Part shown: positions 52,069-61,005 of the stretch, piece by piece
Layout of the letters: each line of letters opens with the position of its first letter
Position numbering within the stretch: position 1 is the first letter of the stretch
Source of the DNA: MED-G105 sp965263305
GTDB lineage: Bacteria; Pseudomonadota; Alphaproteobacteria; Caulobacterales; Parvularculaceae
NCBI GenBank assembly: GCA_965263305.1
Contig: OZ253666.1
Span: 1,550,001-1,614,000 of the forward strand
Direction of reading: 5' to 3'
Length of the DNA stretch: 64,000 bases
Notes under the pieces: generated by a model
Database searches by the model: none
The model's input: the letters and a program-made list of their open reading frames with translations, nothing else
Told to the model about the DNA's origin: nothing
Translations under genes and position numbers: made by a program

Positions 52069-53552
52069 GGAAATTTCCCCACGACGAACCACTCTGGCTG
52101 TTCAACCCCCGGATAGGTCAAAAGCCAAAGGCGCAAACCTTCATGGGTTTGAACCATCCAATAATCCCGTGTGCGCATGTCCCCGTCGCGCCACCATTCC
52201 GGCGTCAATCGCTCAGGGCCGGTAACGCTGTTGCTCCGATATGCCTTGCCACGCCATTCAAAGCGGGTCGGGGGGCGACCAGGCTCGATCGCGCGCAAAT
52301 ATTCAGGGCGTTTGTAAAGGCGCAAAGGTCGGCGGCGCGGGGCCTTTTTCCAAACGGGATCGACCTCCCGGTTCATTGTTTGAACAGAGACAAATTCGCG
52401 TTCCGGCAAATGACTGTCGCGCGCCTCAAAGCGATGGACATGGTCAAAGCCAATTCGATTACCAATCGTCGAAATCGCCCGTGCGACATTGTCGGCGACA
52501 TCAACCCCCTCGCCAAACCGCGTCTGGCGCAATCGGATTGGCTCAACGCTTTGCGCTTCGAGGCGGAACCAGTCAGCGCCATACTCGATTTTTAGCGTGT
52601 CCAAAGGGCGCGCAAATTGCTGCAAGATTGGCCCAACTTCAAAACAGGGTTTGGCAAAGCCAACCGGCAGATGGTGATCGCCCGTATCAACACACCGCAC
52701 GGTTAGCACAAAGCGCCGCGCGCCTTTCTGGGCGCTGTGTAACCGCTCGCAAACGGACCCTGCCAATCGGCGCAGGACGCCTTCAAGATCAGACTGAAAG
52801 CCGATTGGCTCCGGCAGGCTCATACGCGCCGCAAATGGAAGGTCAGCCGTTCTGGGGCTGATAGGGTCCGGGTCCTGGCCGGTCGACATCCCCAGGGCGC
52901 AGGTCAGTTCAAGTCCAAACCGGCGCGCTAATTCACTTGATTTAATCTCATATAATTGACCAATCGTCTTCAAGCCGGATTGCGCCAACTCACCAACCAT
53001 TGACGAGGGGATGTCTAAGGCGTCAATCGGCAGGGGCCTTAAGGCATTATAGGTATCGCCGGCCTTGGCGATTGAAACCGCTGTTTCACCAACCCTCGCC
53101 AAGGCGCGGGCGGCGCCTTTTGTATCGGCGATGCCTATTTTTGAGGCGATGCGCCTATCGGCAAGACGCGCGCACGCCTCCTCGCCCATGAGGGCTTCGC
53201 CCCCAAAGAGATGAGCGCATCCCGTTATATCCAGCAACAGACCATCGGACCCATCAATCGCGACACGGGGCGATAATTGATCCGCCCACCGCCATAATGC
53301 ACGCAGTAGCGCCTCCTCCCGAGGAAGGTCGCTCGGCGCCGTCAAAAGGTCAGGGCAAATCGCACGCGCATCAGGAACGGAAAGACCGGGCGCTAACCCC
53401 GCATCGCGCGCAGCAACGTTCAAATGCGCCAACCTGGAGGCGTTCTTGATATCGGTTGTAACCGCAAACGGCCCATCAAGTCGTGGATCGCGGGCCCTTA
53501 CCAGACGGTCAAGCGGCAGTTGCGGCAGCCATATGGATAAGACCCGGACCAT
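52065..53552 (-). CDS. imuB: ImuB, non-catalytic Y-family polymerase-like mutasome hub
   Basis: 495 residues. The N-terminus VRVLSIWLPQLPLDRLVRAR lacks the catalytic Asp of true Y-family polymerases, as expected for ImuB. The finger-to-thumb region includes DGSDGLLLDITGCAHLFGGE and KIGIADTKGAARALARVG. The extended C-terminal part, which in other species binds DnaE2 and ImuA, contains DYWMVQTHEGLRLWLLTYPG. Start is the ATG at 53552 (AAGGGGG upstream), giving a 44-base overlap with imuA; the frame continues to 53690. Acts as the clamp-binding scaffold of the complex; I did not find a clear clamp motif by eye. Confidence 0.93.
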   Translation of the reverse strand: MVRVLSIWLPQLPLDRLVRARDPRLDGPFAVTTDIKNASRLAHLNVAARDAGLAPGLSVPDARAICPDLLTAPSDLPREEALLRALWRWADQLSPRVAIDGSDGLLLDITGCAHLFGGEALMGEEACARLADRRIASKIGIADTKGAARALARVGETAVSIAKAGDTYNALRPLPIDALDIPSSMVGELAQSGLKTIGQLYEIKSSELARRFGLELTCALGMSTGQDPDPISPRTADLPFAARMSLPEPIGFQSDLEGVLRRLAGSVCERLHSAQKGARRFVLTVRCVDTGDHHLPVGFAKPCFEVGPILQQFARPLDTLKIEYGADWFRLEAQSVEPIRLRQTRFGEGVDVADNVARAISTIGNRIGFDHVHRFEARDSHLPEREFVSVQTMNREVDPVWKKAPRRRPLRLYKRPEYLRAIEPGRPPTRFEWRGKAYRSNSVTGPERLTPEWWRDGDMRTRDYWMVQTHEGLRLWLLTYPGVEQPEWFVVGKFP

Positions 53553-54135
53553 TCCCACCCCCTTGCCAACTGACATCCCACGCGCGCCGTTCCCCTCTTC
53601 TGTCCTTTGTGCACACCCATCGCCATAAAGCCCTATTGCTGTTGATGGCGTCACACTGCCAACGCGTCTCCGCCGCCGATGTATGCGCACGCCCCCTGAT
53701 AAGAATTAGTCCGAGAGCCCCGCTTTCCTCCGCTGCAATCTGTAGTCGTCTGCTTTCTCTCAAATCCGGACCCGCATGCAGTTCAACCACGACAAAGGCA
53801 ATGCCATCTGTTCGCAGCGCCTGTTCACCAGCCCAGAGCACTTCAAGTCGCGACACACCGGTCGTCACTACAAGCCGCGACGGATCAAAGAACCCCCCGA
53901 CACCCAGCGGCGAGAGGGACGTCGTATCCGATGCAAGCCCGCACCAGAAAATCGGCCCCTCACGCGCCCCACAGGCCGCCATAACGAAGGCCTCGGCGCT
54001 GTCGCCTTGTACTTCATGCACACGGCCCCGCACCAAACAGACTTCCCTCCCTAACGCCACAACCCCATGATTTTTGGGGCAAATTTCATGCAGCGCGCCT
54101 TTGATCGCGCCTTCTCGCGGGCTTTCTTGTTCCAT
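53509..54135 (-). CDS. imuA: ImuA, RecA/SulA-like mutasome subunit
   Basis: 208-residue RecA-like protein without an evident Walker A loop. Recognisable blocks: VCLVRGRVHEVQGDSAEAFV, IFWCGLASDTTSLSPLGVGG, RLVVTTGVSRLEVLWAGEQA and FVVVELHAGPDLRESRRLQI. In Myxococcus and Caulobacter ImuA works with ImuB and DnaE2 in damage-induced mutagenesis. First gene of the mutasome operon; its start codon lies three bases from a LexA box and no Shine-Dalgarno is present, suggesting a leaderless message. It overlaps imuB. Confidence 0.92.
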   Translation of the reverse strand: MEQESPREGAIKGALHEICPKNHGVVALGREVCLVRGRVHEVQGDSAEAFVMAACGAREGPIFWCGLASDTTSLSPLGVGGFFDPSRLVVTTGVSRLEVLWAGEQALRTDGIAFVVVELHAGPDLRESRRLQIAAEESGALGLILIRGRAHTSAAETRWQCDAINSNRALWRWVCTKDRRGERRAWDVSWQGGGNGPGLIHMAAATAA

Positions 54136-54138
54136 AAT

Positions 54139-54153
54139 GTTCTTATTTTGTTC
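54139..54153 (-). promoter_or_regulatory. LexA (SOS) box and promoter of imuA-imuB-dnaE2
   Basis: GTTC-TTATTTT-GTTC matches the alphaproteobacterial LexA site GTTC-N7-GTTC. On the minus strand it overlaps a candidate -10 (CAAAAT, 54150-54145), 18 bases from a -35 (TTGACT, 54174-54169). The expected transcript start, near 54138, is about three bases from the imuA ATG. An extra GTTC at 54129-54132 is six bases away and does not fit the spacing. Confidence 0.85.
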
Positions 54154-54328
54154 TTTTTAGTCTTAAGGAGTCAAGACCTTTCGCCGCCTCTCCCAGATGA
54201 TGCGCCAGCATAATTCTGAGGGCGGGAAGCGCCGGACAAATCGGAATTTGGCCGCGCCGCGAGCGCTTCACCCATATTTTGTTCATGAGAAAATTTACGT
54301 GTAAACCGTTGAAGACAACGTATACGTA

Positions 54329-55567
54329 TTATTTCGTCAATCGGAGGCCGGTGAACCCGACGGCCAAACTGTCATGGGGCAAAGGAACTGGCCCATTTGT
54401 CTGCACCACGGCCCTGAAAGAGGCATTGCCCTCTAGCTCGAACCTATCCGTAATGAGAATAGAATGGGTCGCAAACTCGTTGACATTTGACTGCATTTTG
54501 AAATTGGTGTTTGGGAGATAAATAACACCCTCAGCTACAAAATTCGCATTCGGGCCGATTAGTATTTCGTTTGACCCACCAAGATAGTCGTCATGGTAAA
54601 GAACAAAACCCTGATACGGGCCGCTCACCAAGCCACTTATGTTCACGTCGCCGTCAATTCGATAAGTTGGGATGCTTCTATCAAACGCGGCAAGGACATC
54701 AACGCCGGACAGCAACCCACCGGTATCCACATTTAAGCCGCCGCGAAACTGATGGATACCCGCGGCGAGCGCCAGTTCCCCACCGCTCTCAATCGTCACT
54801 AGTCCGCAATGGACGCCAGATGACAAAGGAACGGTTTGACCATTGGTAACCGTAACATCCGCGTTGGAATTACAAAGACCCGTAATCTCGGCCGGCGGCG
54901 CTAGCATTTCGAAGGGATCTTCAACCGGAACGCACTCGCCATCGATTGTCGTCGGCAGAAGGGTCCCCCCGTCCACGTCAAGCGTTCCGCGTGCGCAAAT
55001 CAACTCAAAGCGCGCCGTTGCGCTATCGTCTATCTCAATTGCCGTGTTTGTTGTCCAAATCTGGATAGCGCAATCGGCCTCAAAGTTGCTGCTATCTTCC
55101 ATATCAAGGCCTGTGTTTACGTGGTCAGTCAAATAAACGCATCCAAGAACATCTGAGGAATAGTTCCCCCACTCCGCCCCTGATTCAATTGTAATCTGAT
55201 CTGGCAGAATGCCCGCGGCGCCCAGCAGCCAAACTGCCGGATCCGCCACAACGGTGCCGCTGACCCCGCCGTTATCAGTTGCATTGAAACTAACATTCAC
55301 TCTCGTGCTGGATATGGGGCTCGAGGGATCGTTAATGGCGGCGTCAAAAATTCGCTGCGCCGTCGCAATTTTACCAGTATCCTTCTTCGCCCCAGCAAGA
55401 ACCGCTGCATCCAATGATTCTTGTACGTGGCTACGCACATTAGCTCTGTACAGACTATCTATACCGAGGCCCGCGGCGCCCAGGACGATGAGAGAACACA
55501 GGGCAAACAAAATAGTGATATTGCCGGCGTTATTCCGCGCAAAGCGCCTTACGAACAAAGGGGCCAT
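54329..55567 (-). CDS. TadG-like Flp pilus-assembly/secreted-surface protein
   Basis: 412 residues. A TadG N-terminal segment (NNAGNITILFALCSLIVLGA, residues about 12-31) and the following GLGIDSLYRANVRSHVQESL and DAAVLAGAKKDTG match Tad minor-pilin-type proteins. The long remainder is a beta-rich, cysteine-containing region (CVYLTDHVN, CAIQIWTTN, ICARGTLDVDGG) without a known catalytic motif, ending FTGLRLTK. No other tad gene is in the window. Start at 55567 after GGGAG. A role in fimbrial assembly or surface structure is inferred only from the N-terminus. Confidence 0.75.
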   Translation of the reverse strand: MAPLFVRRFARNNAGNITILFALCSLIVLGAAGLGIDSLYRANVRSHVQESLDAAVLAGAKKDTGKIATAQRIFDAAINDPSSPISSTRVNVSFNATDNGGVSGTVVADPAVWLLGAAGILPDQITIESGAEWGNYSSDVLGCVYLTDHVNTGLDMEDSSNFEADCAIQIWTTNTAIEIDDSATARFELICARGTLDVDGGTLLPTTIDGECVPVEDPFEMLAPPAEITGLCNSNADVTVTNGQTVPLSSGVHCGLVTIESGGELALAAGIHQFRGGLNVDTGGLLSGVDVLAAFDRSIPTYRIDGDVNISGLVSGPYQGFVLYHDDYLGGSNEILIGPNANFVAEGVIYLPNTNFKMQSNVNEFATHSILITDRFELEGNASFRAVVQTNGPVPLPHDSLAVGFTGLRLTK

Positions 55568-55734
55568 TGGTTTTCTCCCGGGTCGCCGATGCAAGAATTA
55601 GAAAGTCAAAATCTGCTTTTGCTGACCGTGCTTCCGCCTCATCAAAGGGATACAGCGAAAGTTCCTAATTTTAGGTATCGTTGTACCGAAGGCCTTCGCC
55701 TATCGTTTTGCCGCTCCGTTAACGTCACCCCAGG

Positions 55735-58035
55735 TTAGAAGGAAAAGCCCGCGCTTAGACGCCCGATTTGTTGGGTTCCTCGCCCGGTCGTGAGAGCGCC
55801 GACGGAGGCTGATAGCGAAAAGCGATCCCGTGCTTTTAACTGCGCCCCAACCGACGAATACATGCCAAAAGACCCAATTTGCGCCAGCGGATCAGCAAAT
55901 CCAACGGGCGCGAAGTCTGGGTTAGCCGCCATTGTATCATCAAGAACCGGCGCAAAACCGATATCCGTGGATGACGTCGCCAGCATACCGGCCTCAGCGG
56001 TAAATTTGGACTGAACATCCCGGGCGAGACGGATGGATTTCGAAACCTCCCCACCGGCATAGGCGACCGCCGCTTCAAATCGACGGTCTGGAAAGAAATT
56101 GTCGATCAATCCACGGGCGTCTCTCGACCGAAAACCATCATGGTCGTGACGGGAATAGGCGAGTTTCGTTTTCAAGCCAGCCTGCCATTTTTCGGTCGGA
56201 AGGCGATACTGAGCGTCAAACCGCAAGGTTGTCGCTCGCGACTCTGCCTGGGTATCAATTAAGCCGATGAAACGCGTCCGCGATTGACGGATCGCATCCT
56301 GGTTGATGGTGGTAGATTGAAGGGTCAACCCGGCCATCATCGGCCCATCAACGCGCGCAAGATACATGGCCACGTTTTGAACACTGTTGTCCCGACTAGA
56401 ACTGAACAGGTTATCGGTTCTTATCGATCGAGAATACGCAGCGCCGAACAACATCTTATCGCTGAATTGTATATCGGCGCCGTACGACGTGGACCATTCG
56501 CCTTCTTGTGAATCAAGGCTGCGGCCCGTCAGACGGGTTTCAGGCGTGTCAGCCGGTGTAAAATCATTGTAACCGGGCGCTTGGCCGTCAATGTAGCTAT
56601 AGAAGGAGACAAATTTGTCATCTCCCAAAGGCGCGCCTGTTTGGTGAAAACCCAATCCGGATATCTGACCGCTTACCGCAAAGGCGAGGTTGTTATTCGC
56701 AAACGAGCTTGTATCGTTGAAAGCGCTGCCCTGAACGAACCCGCCGGTTGCAAAGCTATTCATCCGTGAACTAATGAGTTGGTTAGAAAGAAGCATCAAT
56801 TCAGAAAGAGCGCTTGAACGCGCAAACCCTGAAAAATTCCCGATTCTGACGTCCTCTAACGTACCCACAGCTTGCTGGGCGATCAGTGAATAGGCAAGTT
56901 CCGTCGGATGAAATGGATCGAAGAACAAATAGGTCTCACCGTTCCCCCGATCTTCGTCATTACATAAGAACCAGACCTGGCCGTTTTGGAGGCAGGTCTC
57001 ATCCACATTCGTGAAGCCGCCCAAAGTGGGTCGGCCCGCCTCAACGTCTGCAATAATTTGCCGGAACAACTCATTGACACGAATATGATAGACCTCAGCG
57101 CCCGTCTCCAGTTCGAATACATCTAAGCGACTGGCTACCTGGTCGTTGAACGTATCCAACCATGTCACAACACGATTGATATTGTCGCCCGTGAGACCAC
57201 CAGCATCAATTCGTGCACGGACGAGTGGCGTCAACGTAACGTCTGGGGTTTCCATGACAAAGATCTGATTGATACCGCGGTCATGAATGTCTTCAACGGC
57301 GCCGATCACCTGGCTCGCGATACTATTAATTCTCGGCCGGCCTCCCCGTTCGATAAAGTCGTCGCTTGCAAACGCATTAAAGTCATTTCCGCCGATAGAA
57401 ATCGTTGCGTAATCATTTGAGCTCGTTTGAAAAATTGGATCAAAACCCCAATTGAAAAAGCCCCGTCGACGCCAACGGCGGCGTTCAAAATAATTAACCT
57501 GGCCAGTCAACGTTAGAGATGATGTGAATAGGTTGATGATTGGTTGGTTGAAATCTTGGGGGGAAGAGCTTGATGAAATCACCGCCCCGCCATGGGCAAA
57601 ATTAAAGCCGCTGGAAGTATGCCTGGGTTGCGGCAGTAAAAACGGCGCCGTTCTTTGCGCCTCCGTATCGGCAAAATCCCGGATAAAATCCACCCAATTT
57701 TTCCCGTCGGAAAACCGGCCGTTAAAGTAAATGCCCCGGAGATTCGTATTGCCAAGTAGATCCGTACCGAAAGTTTCTGCCAACGGATCGCCAAAACCAA
57801 AAAGAGACGAAAAAAACCTAATGACGTCACCGCCGGCGACGACAACATCATTTTGAATATTGCCGGTGTCGGAAAGACTATCGCCAAATGAATAAACTTG
57901 GCCGCCATTTACGTTCACAGGTGTTTGCGCTGCAGCCGACATTGTGACGCTAAGACACGCCGCCATTGCAGCGCCCACGTTCAAACGCAACTTTTGATTG
58001 CCTGCTTTTTTTACGATGGACATTTTTCCCTCCAT
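55735..58035 (-). CDS. GDSL-family autotransporter esterase/lipase
   Basis: 766 residues. Signal peptide (about 5-37, ending SAAAQ). Passenger esterase: YSFGDSLSDTGN (catalytic Ser53), a middle SIGGNDFNAFAS block, and FFDPFHPTELAYSLIAQQAV with the Asp and His. The C-terminal 270 residues are a type V beta-barrel (YGADIQFSDKMLFGAAYSRS) ending in GFSF with terminal Phe, the autotransporter signal. Expected location: esterase anchored on the cell surface. GGGAGAGG precedes the ATG at 58035; a second ATG at 58023 also has GGAGG. Relatives include EstA of Pseudomonas. Substrate unknown. Confidence 0.92.
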   Translation of the reverse strand: MEGKMSIVKKAGNQKLRLNVGAAMAACLSVTMSAAAQTPVNVNGGQVYSFGDSLSDTGNIQNDVVVAGGDVIRFFSSLFGFGDPLAETFGTDLLGNTNLRGIYFNGRFSDGKNWVDFIRDFADTEAQRTAPFLLPQPRHTSSGFNFAHGGAVISSSSSPQDFNQPIINLFTSSLTLTGQVNYFERRRWRRRGFFNWGFDPIFQTSSNDYATISIGGNDFNAFASDDFIERGGRPRINSIASQVIGAVEDIHDRGINQIFVMETPDVTLTPLVRARIDAGGLTGDNINRVVTWLDTFNDQVASRLDVFELETGAEVYHIRVNELFRQIIADVEAGRPTLGGFTNVDETCLQNGQVWFLCNDEDRGNGETYLFFDPFHPTELAYSLIAQQAVGTLEDVRIGNFSGFARSSALSELMLLSNQLISSRMNSFATGGFVQGSAFNDTSSFANNNLAFAVSGQISGLGFHQTGAPLGDDKFVSFYSYIDGQAPGYNDFTPADTPETRLTGRSLDSQEGEWSTSYGADIQFSDKMLFGAAYSRSIRTDNLFSSSRDNSVQNVAMYLARVDGPMMAGLTLQSTTINQDAIRQSRTRFIGLIDTQAESRATTLRFDAQYRLPTEKWQAGLKTKLAYSRHDHDGFRSRDARGLIDNFFPDRRFEAAVAYAGGEVSKSIRLARDVQSKFTAEAGMLATSSTDIGFAPVLDDTMAANPDFAPVGFADPLAQIGSFGMYSSVGAQLKARDRFSLSASVGALTTGRGTQQIGRLSAGFSF

Positions 58036-58376
58036 TTTTGCCTCTCCCTAAACCTAGCTTTAGCCAGTACATTCGAATTTTTATCGGTATTTTTTTCGAT
58101 TTTGTACGCAAAACTCCAATTTGAACAGCGAAATTTCTGCTTATTTTAGCTATTTTTTAGATTTTCTTGGCTCTCTCCACTCCTTGGGTAGCATATTTCC
58201 CAATTATTGGCCACCATCTTACTGGATTATTTTATAGTTTATATCCGCGATGGCTTAAACTCACCGTCTTACTCGCGGGATAGGGGAAGCGACGGGTTAC
58301 TGATTTAAGACGGGCGCCCGCTGGTTTTTCCGCTAAGATGTGAAAACCTTCGCCGACACAACCAGAAAACTTTGAA
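58036..58376. other. AT-rich divergent promoter region (autotransporter/tetR)
   Basis: 341 bases, strongly AT-rich from 58060 to 58250 and free of credible frames. TATAGTTTATAT near 58233-58246 could be a -10 region reading toward tetR. I see no long dyad typical of a TetR operator. Confidence 0.4.
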
Positions 58377-58997
58377 ATGGAACAACAACAAAAAAAACGG
58401 CGGCGCTTACCGCCAAAAGAGGCCAAAGAGGGCATTCTCAGTGCAGCTGAAAAGGTCATCATCAATGATGGGCCCGCTGAGCTAAAGTTCGAAACGATCG
58501 CGAAAGAGGCAGGGGTTTCTAAGGCCAACATCACCTATCACTTTGGTTCGATCGCTGAAGTGAAGCGTGCTCTTTTGAACCGGGGCATGAGCCAAATTTC
58601 AAACAGCGTCGCCAAAGCGCTTTTCGACTCGATTAATGATCAGGAACGACCCAGAATCGAAGCGGCGGTCCAGGCGGTCTATGATGTCATGGTAACCCAA
58701 CAATCAGTCAGGACACTTGCGTGGCTGATTTTTTCCGCCGACGAGAACAATATCTCAGATATCGAACGACAACTGAAGCTCGTTGAATCGCTGATACTCT
58801 ATAACCTGCCCAAAATTATTCCCGATGAGGAAGCAAAAGAAATTGCGGCGATGATTGTATACAAAGTGCTTGTCGTCGCCTCCGGCGATGCGCTCCTTGG
58901 AACGCTGGTAAAAAACGCTCTTGGAAATGAGCATGGGCGTTTAGACGCAAAAAAAATGCTCATTGATCATATTACGGCCCATGTTGAGCGTAGATAA
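58377..58997 (+). CDS. TetR/AcrR-family transcriptional regulator
   Basis: 206 residues. HTH region at about 20-65: KEGILSAAEKVIINDGPAEL and FETIAKEAGVSKANITYHFG, with the standard TYHFGS end. A basic N-terminal stretch (KKRRRLPPK) precedes it. The ligand domain is all-helical with no recognisable signature. Divergent from the autotransporter gene and convergent with the sodium symporter gene, so either could be its target. No strong ribosome site before the ATG. Confidence 0.92.
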   Translation: MEQQQKKRRRLPPKEAKEGILSAAEKVIINDGPAELKFETIAKEAGVSKANITYHFGSIAEVKRALLNRGMSQISNSVAKALFDSINDQERPRIEAAVQAVYDVMVTQQSVRTLAWLIFSADENNISDIERQLKLVESLILYNLPKIIPDEEAKEIAAMIVYKVLVVASGDALLGTLVKNALGNEHGRLDAKKMLIDHITAHVERR

Positions 58998-59036
58998 TTC
59001 ATGATGCTGATGGTTTTACGCTGGGTTGTTTGTGCA

Positions 59037-60521
59037 TCAACGCCCGATGGCAAGGCTCGCTTTTCGCTTGAAGATCAATGCATTCGTCGCAAGCGCCGTT
59101 GAGATGCAGAACACGAGCGTAATAAACATCGAATGAATATAGTGCAGCGGTTCCACACCGAGGAGGCCATAAGCGGTTTCCCCCTGGAAACTCAATACGG
59201 CGTACAGCGCGACCCCTGCGACAACCCCGAGGATCGCGGCGCGCGCGTCAACATTGTTGAACGCCAACCCGACAATAAACGCCGATAAGATGGGCATCGA
59301 TAGCAACCCATAAAGTTTTTGAACGAAGTTAATAATGCTTTCCTGTGACGCGAATAATGGGACGAGGAGGATCGCCATGATCGTCATCACTACACAGACG
59401 ATGCCGCTGAGTTTCGGGACGCGGGTTACCTTACCGATATAGGCTTCGTGGATATCACAAACATATAAAGCCGCTGATGCATTCAAAATACTGTTAAAGG
59501 TCGTCAGCACCGCCGCTGCAATGGCGGCCGCGAAGGCGCCGGAGAGATAAGGCGGTAAAATATCGCCGACAATACGCCCATAGGCGGCGTCATTGATATC
59601 GCCATAGAGCTTAAAGGCGACAATGCCTGGCAAGGTGACAATGATGGGAACGATGAGAAGGCGGATACCCGCCGCGGCCAAGACGCCCTTTCGCGCCTCG
59701 TTAATATTGGGCGCCGCCATCGCGCGCTGGGTGATTGTTTGGTTAGTACTCCAGTAAAACGTCTGGATAAAGATCATGCCCGTCAACAGCGTATGCCAGG
59801 GAATGGGTGTTTCAATCGGGTTCCCTTTTTGATCGACCCCAAACATCCCATCCCGGCCTATCAGTGTTAACCGTTCAGAAGGGATACCGCTGAGATCAAA
59901 ATCAATCGCTTTTAACGCCAAATAAACAACCAAGAGCGCCAGAGACAGAATAAGCACGCCGCTATAGGTGTCGGATACAGCCACGGCGCGCAGGCCCCCT
60001 AAAATAGCGTAGGCCGCGCCAATAACGGCGAAGGCGATGGCCAACACCATCAGATCAATGTTTACGCCCGTCATGGACTTCAAAAACAACGATCCGCCAT
60101 AGAGAATAGCGGGCAAGAAAATAAACACATTGCCGAGAAGGAAGAGGACCGAAATGAGCGCCCGGATATGCTTGTCATTATACTTTCTTTGCAGCAACTC
60201 CGTCGTCGTTGTGCAGTTATTGCGGTAATAAATCGGTAAGAATATGAACGCGAGGATGAACAGGCCACAAACGGCGGCAAGCTCCCACCAGGCGAGCAAC
60301 AGCATTTGATTGCCGTTCATGCCCACTAATTGGTCGGTGGAGAGGTTCGTCAGAGTGATGGAGCCGGCGACAAAGTACCAAGCCAGCCCCCCATTTGCGA
60401 GAAAGTAATCGCGACCGGAGCTTCGATCACCAACAGCGGCTTTGCGACATTGCAGATAGGTCAGCAATCCGATCAACGCCGTGATCCCAATAAAGACGGC
60501 GCCCTGCACAGGATTGATCAT
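59037..60521 (-). CDS. Sodium:solute symporter (SSS/SLC5 family)
   Basis: Inner-membrane cotransporter of 494 residues with 13-14 hydrophobic segments. It is closest in look to sugar-type members: SGRDYFLANGGLAWYFVAGS (core of TM1-loop), SITLTNLSTDQLVGMNGNQM, the inner repeat AYAILGGLRAVAVSDTYSGV, and FYWSTNQTITQRAMAAPNIN, the signature region found in SGLT-like carriers. GAGGAA eight bases upstream supports the start. The substrate is not determined; sugars and sugar acids are likely. Its promoter is overlapped by the phased palindromes at 60704-60763. Confidence 0.9.
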   Translation of the reverse strand: MINPVQGAVFIGITALIGLLTYLQCRKAAVGDRSSGRDYFLANGGLAWYFVAGSITLTNLSTDQLVGMNGNQMLLLAWWELAAVCGLFILAFIFLPIYYRNNCTTTTELLQRKYNDKHIRALISVLFLLGNVFIFLPAILYGGSLFLKSMTGVNIDLMVLAIAFAVIGAAYAILGGLRAVAVSDTYSGVLILSLALLVVYLALKAIDFDLSGIPSERLTLIGRDGMFGVDQKGNPIETPIPWHTLLTGMIFIQTFYWSTNQTITQRAMAAPNINEARKGVLAAAGIRLLIVPIIVTLPGIVAFKLYGDINDAAYGRIVGDILPPYLSGAFAAAIAAAVLTTFNSILNASAALYVCDIHEAYIGKVTRVPKLSGIVCVVMTIMAILLVPLFASQESIINFVQKLYGLLSMPILSAFIVGLAFNNVDARAAILGVVAGVALYAVLSFQGETAYGLLGVEPLHYIHSMFITLVFCISTALATNALIFKRKASLAIGR

Positions 60522-60693
60522 CGCGTTTCCTCGTCGAGTTTCGATCGTTTATGTTTTGTTAAGGGGCGACGATACGCAGAAACCGGCGGGAGATGAAACG
60601 CATCAATGCAGATCATCACACCGCAGGGCTATCTTTTTGCCAACCGATGCCGATCGTCAAAGGCGCGCACCGCTGGCGGCGTAAATGTAATGC

Positions 60694-60721
60694 ATTTTAG
60701 TCATTGGATCGTTTACTCCAA
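60694..60721 (-). promoter_or_regulatory. Candidate promoter of the symporter gene
   Basis: On the minus strand TTGGAG (60721-60716) and TAAAAT (60699-60694) are 16 bases apart. The -35 lies inside palindrome 1 of the array at 60704-60763. The implied leader to the ATG at 60521 is about 165 bases. Confidence 0.4.
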
Positions 60722-60763
60722 CGACTGGATCGAGCAATCCACTCGCTGGAACGGTTGCTCCAA
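60704..60763 (-). repeat. Three phased 18-bp palindromes (TGGA-N8-TCCA)
   Basis: Three inverted repeats of the form (T/C)TGGA-N8-TCCA(A/C): 60704-60721, 60725-60742 and 60746-60763. Their starts are exactly 21 bases apart, two helical turns, so all three faces align. The outer arms are conserved and the eight central bases vary. This indicates a dimeric regulator binding cooperatively. The array is directly upstream of the candidate symporter promoter and overlaps its -35. Confidence 0.7.
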
Positions 60764-61005
60764 TAGATGATTTTCATAAATATTTCAGAGATTTAGCGGG
60801 CACAGGCCAATTTTCATGGTCGGCTGCCGGGCATCGCAGGGCCGTAGCCGCACAAACGCCTGTCGGCCGGTGTGATAGAGGTGATTTCGTTGGGGTTGCG
60901 CCTAAAGAAGCCCGTCATCACGGCCCAAGAGAGACATCCTTGGCGCTCTGAGAGGCTCCGGAGCAGGAGACGAGGGGCCCTAGGAAGGCGCACGAAGGCG
61001 CTTGT
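60764..61005. other. Intergenic remainder, nothing recognised
   Basis: Lies between the palindrome array and the stop of the giant envelope protein. I find no gene, repeat or good terminator. Confidence 0.4.

Noticed and set aside
54129..54142. Second LexA-like pair GTTC-N6-GTTC at the imuA start
   Set aside because: Spacing is six, not seven; only the pair at 54139-54153 fits the known site.
54279..54521. 80-codon plus-strand frame at the end of the TadG-like gene
   Set aside because: Mostly antisense to that gene and no family resemblance.
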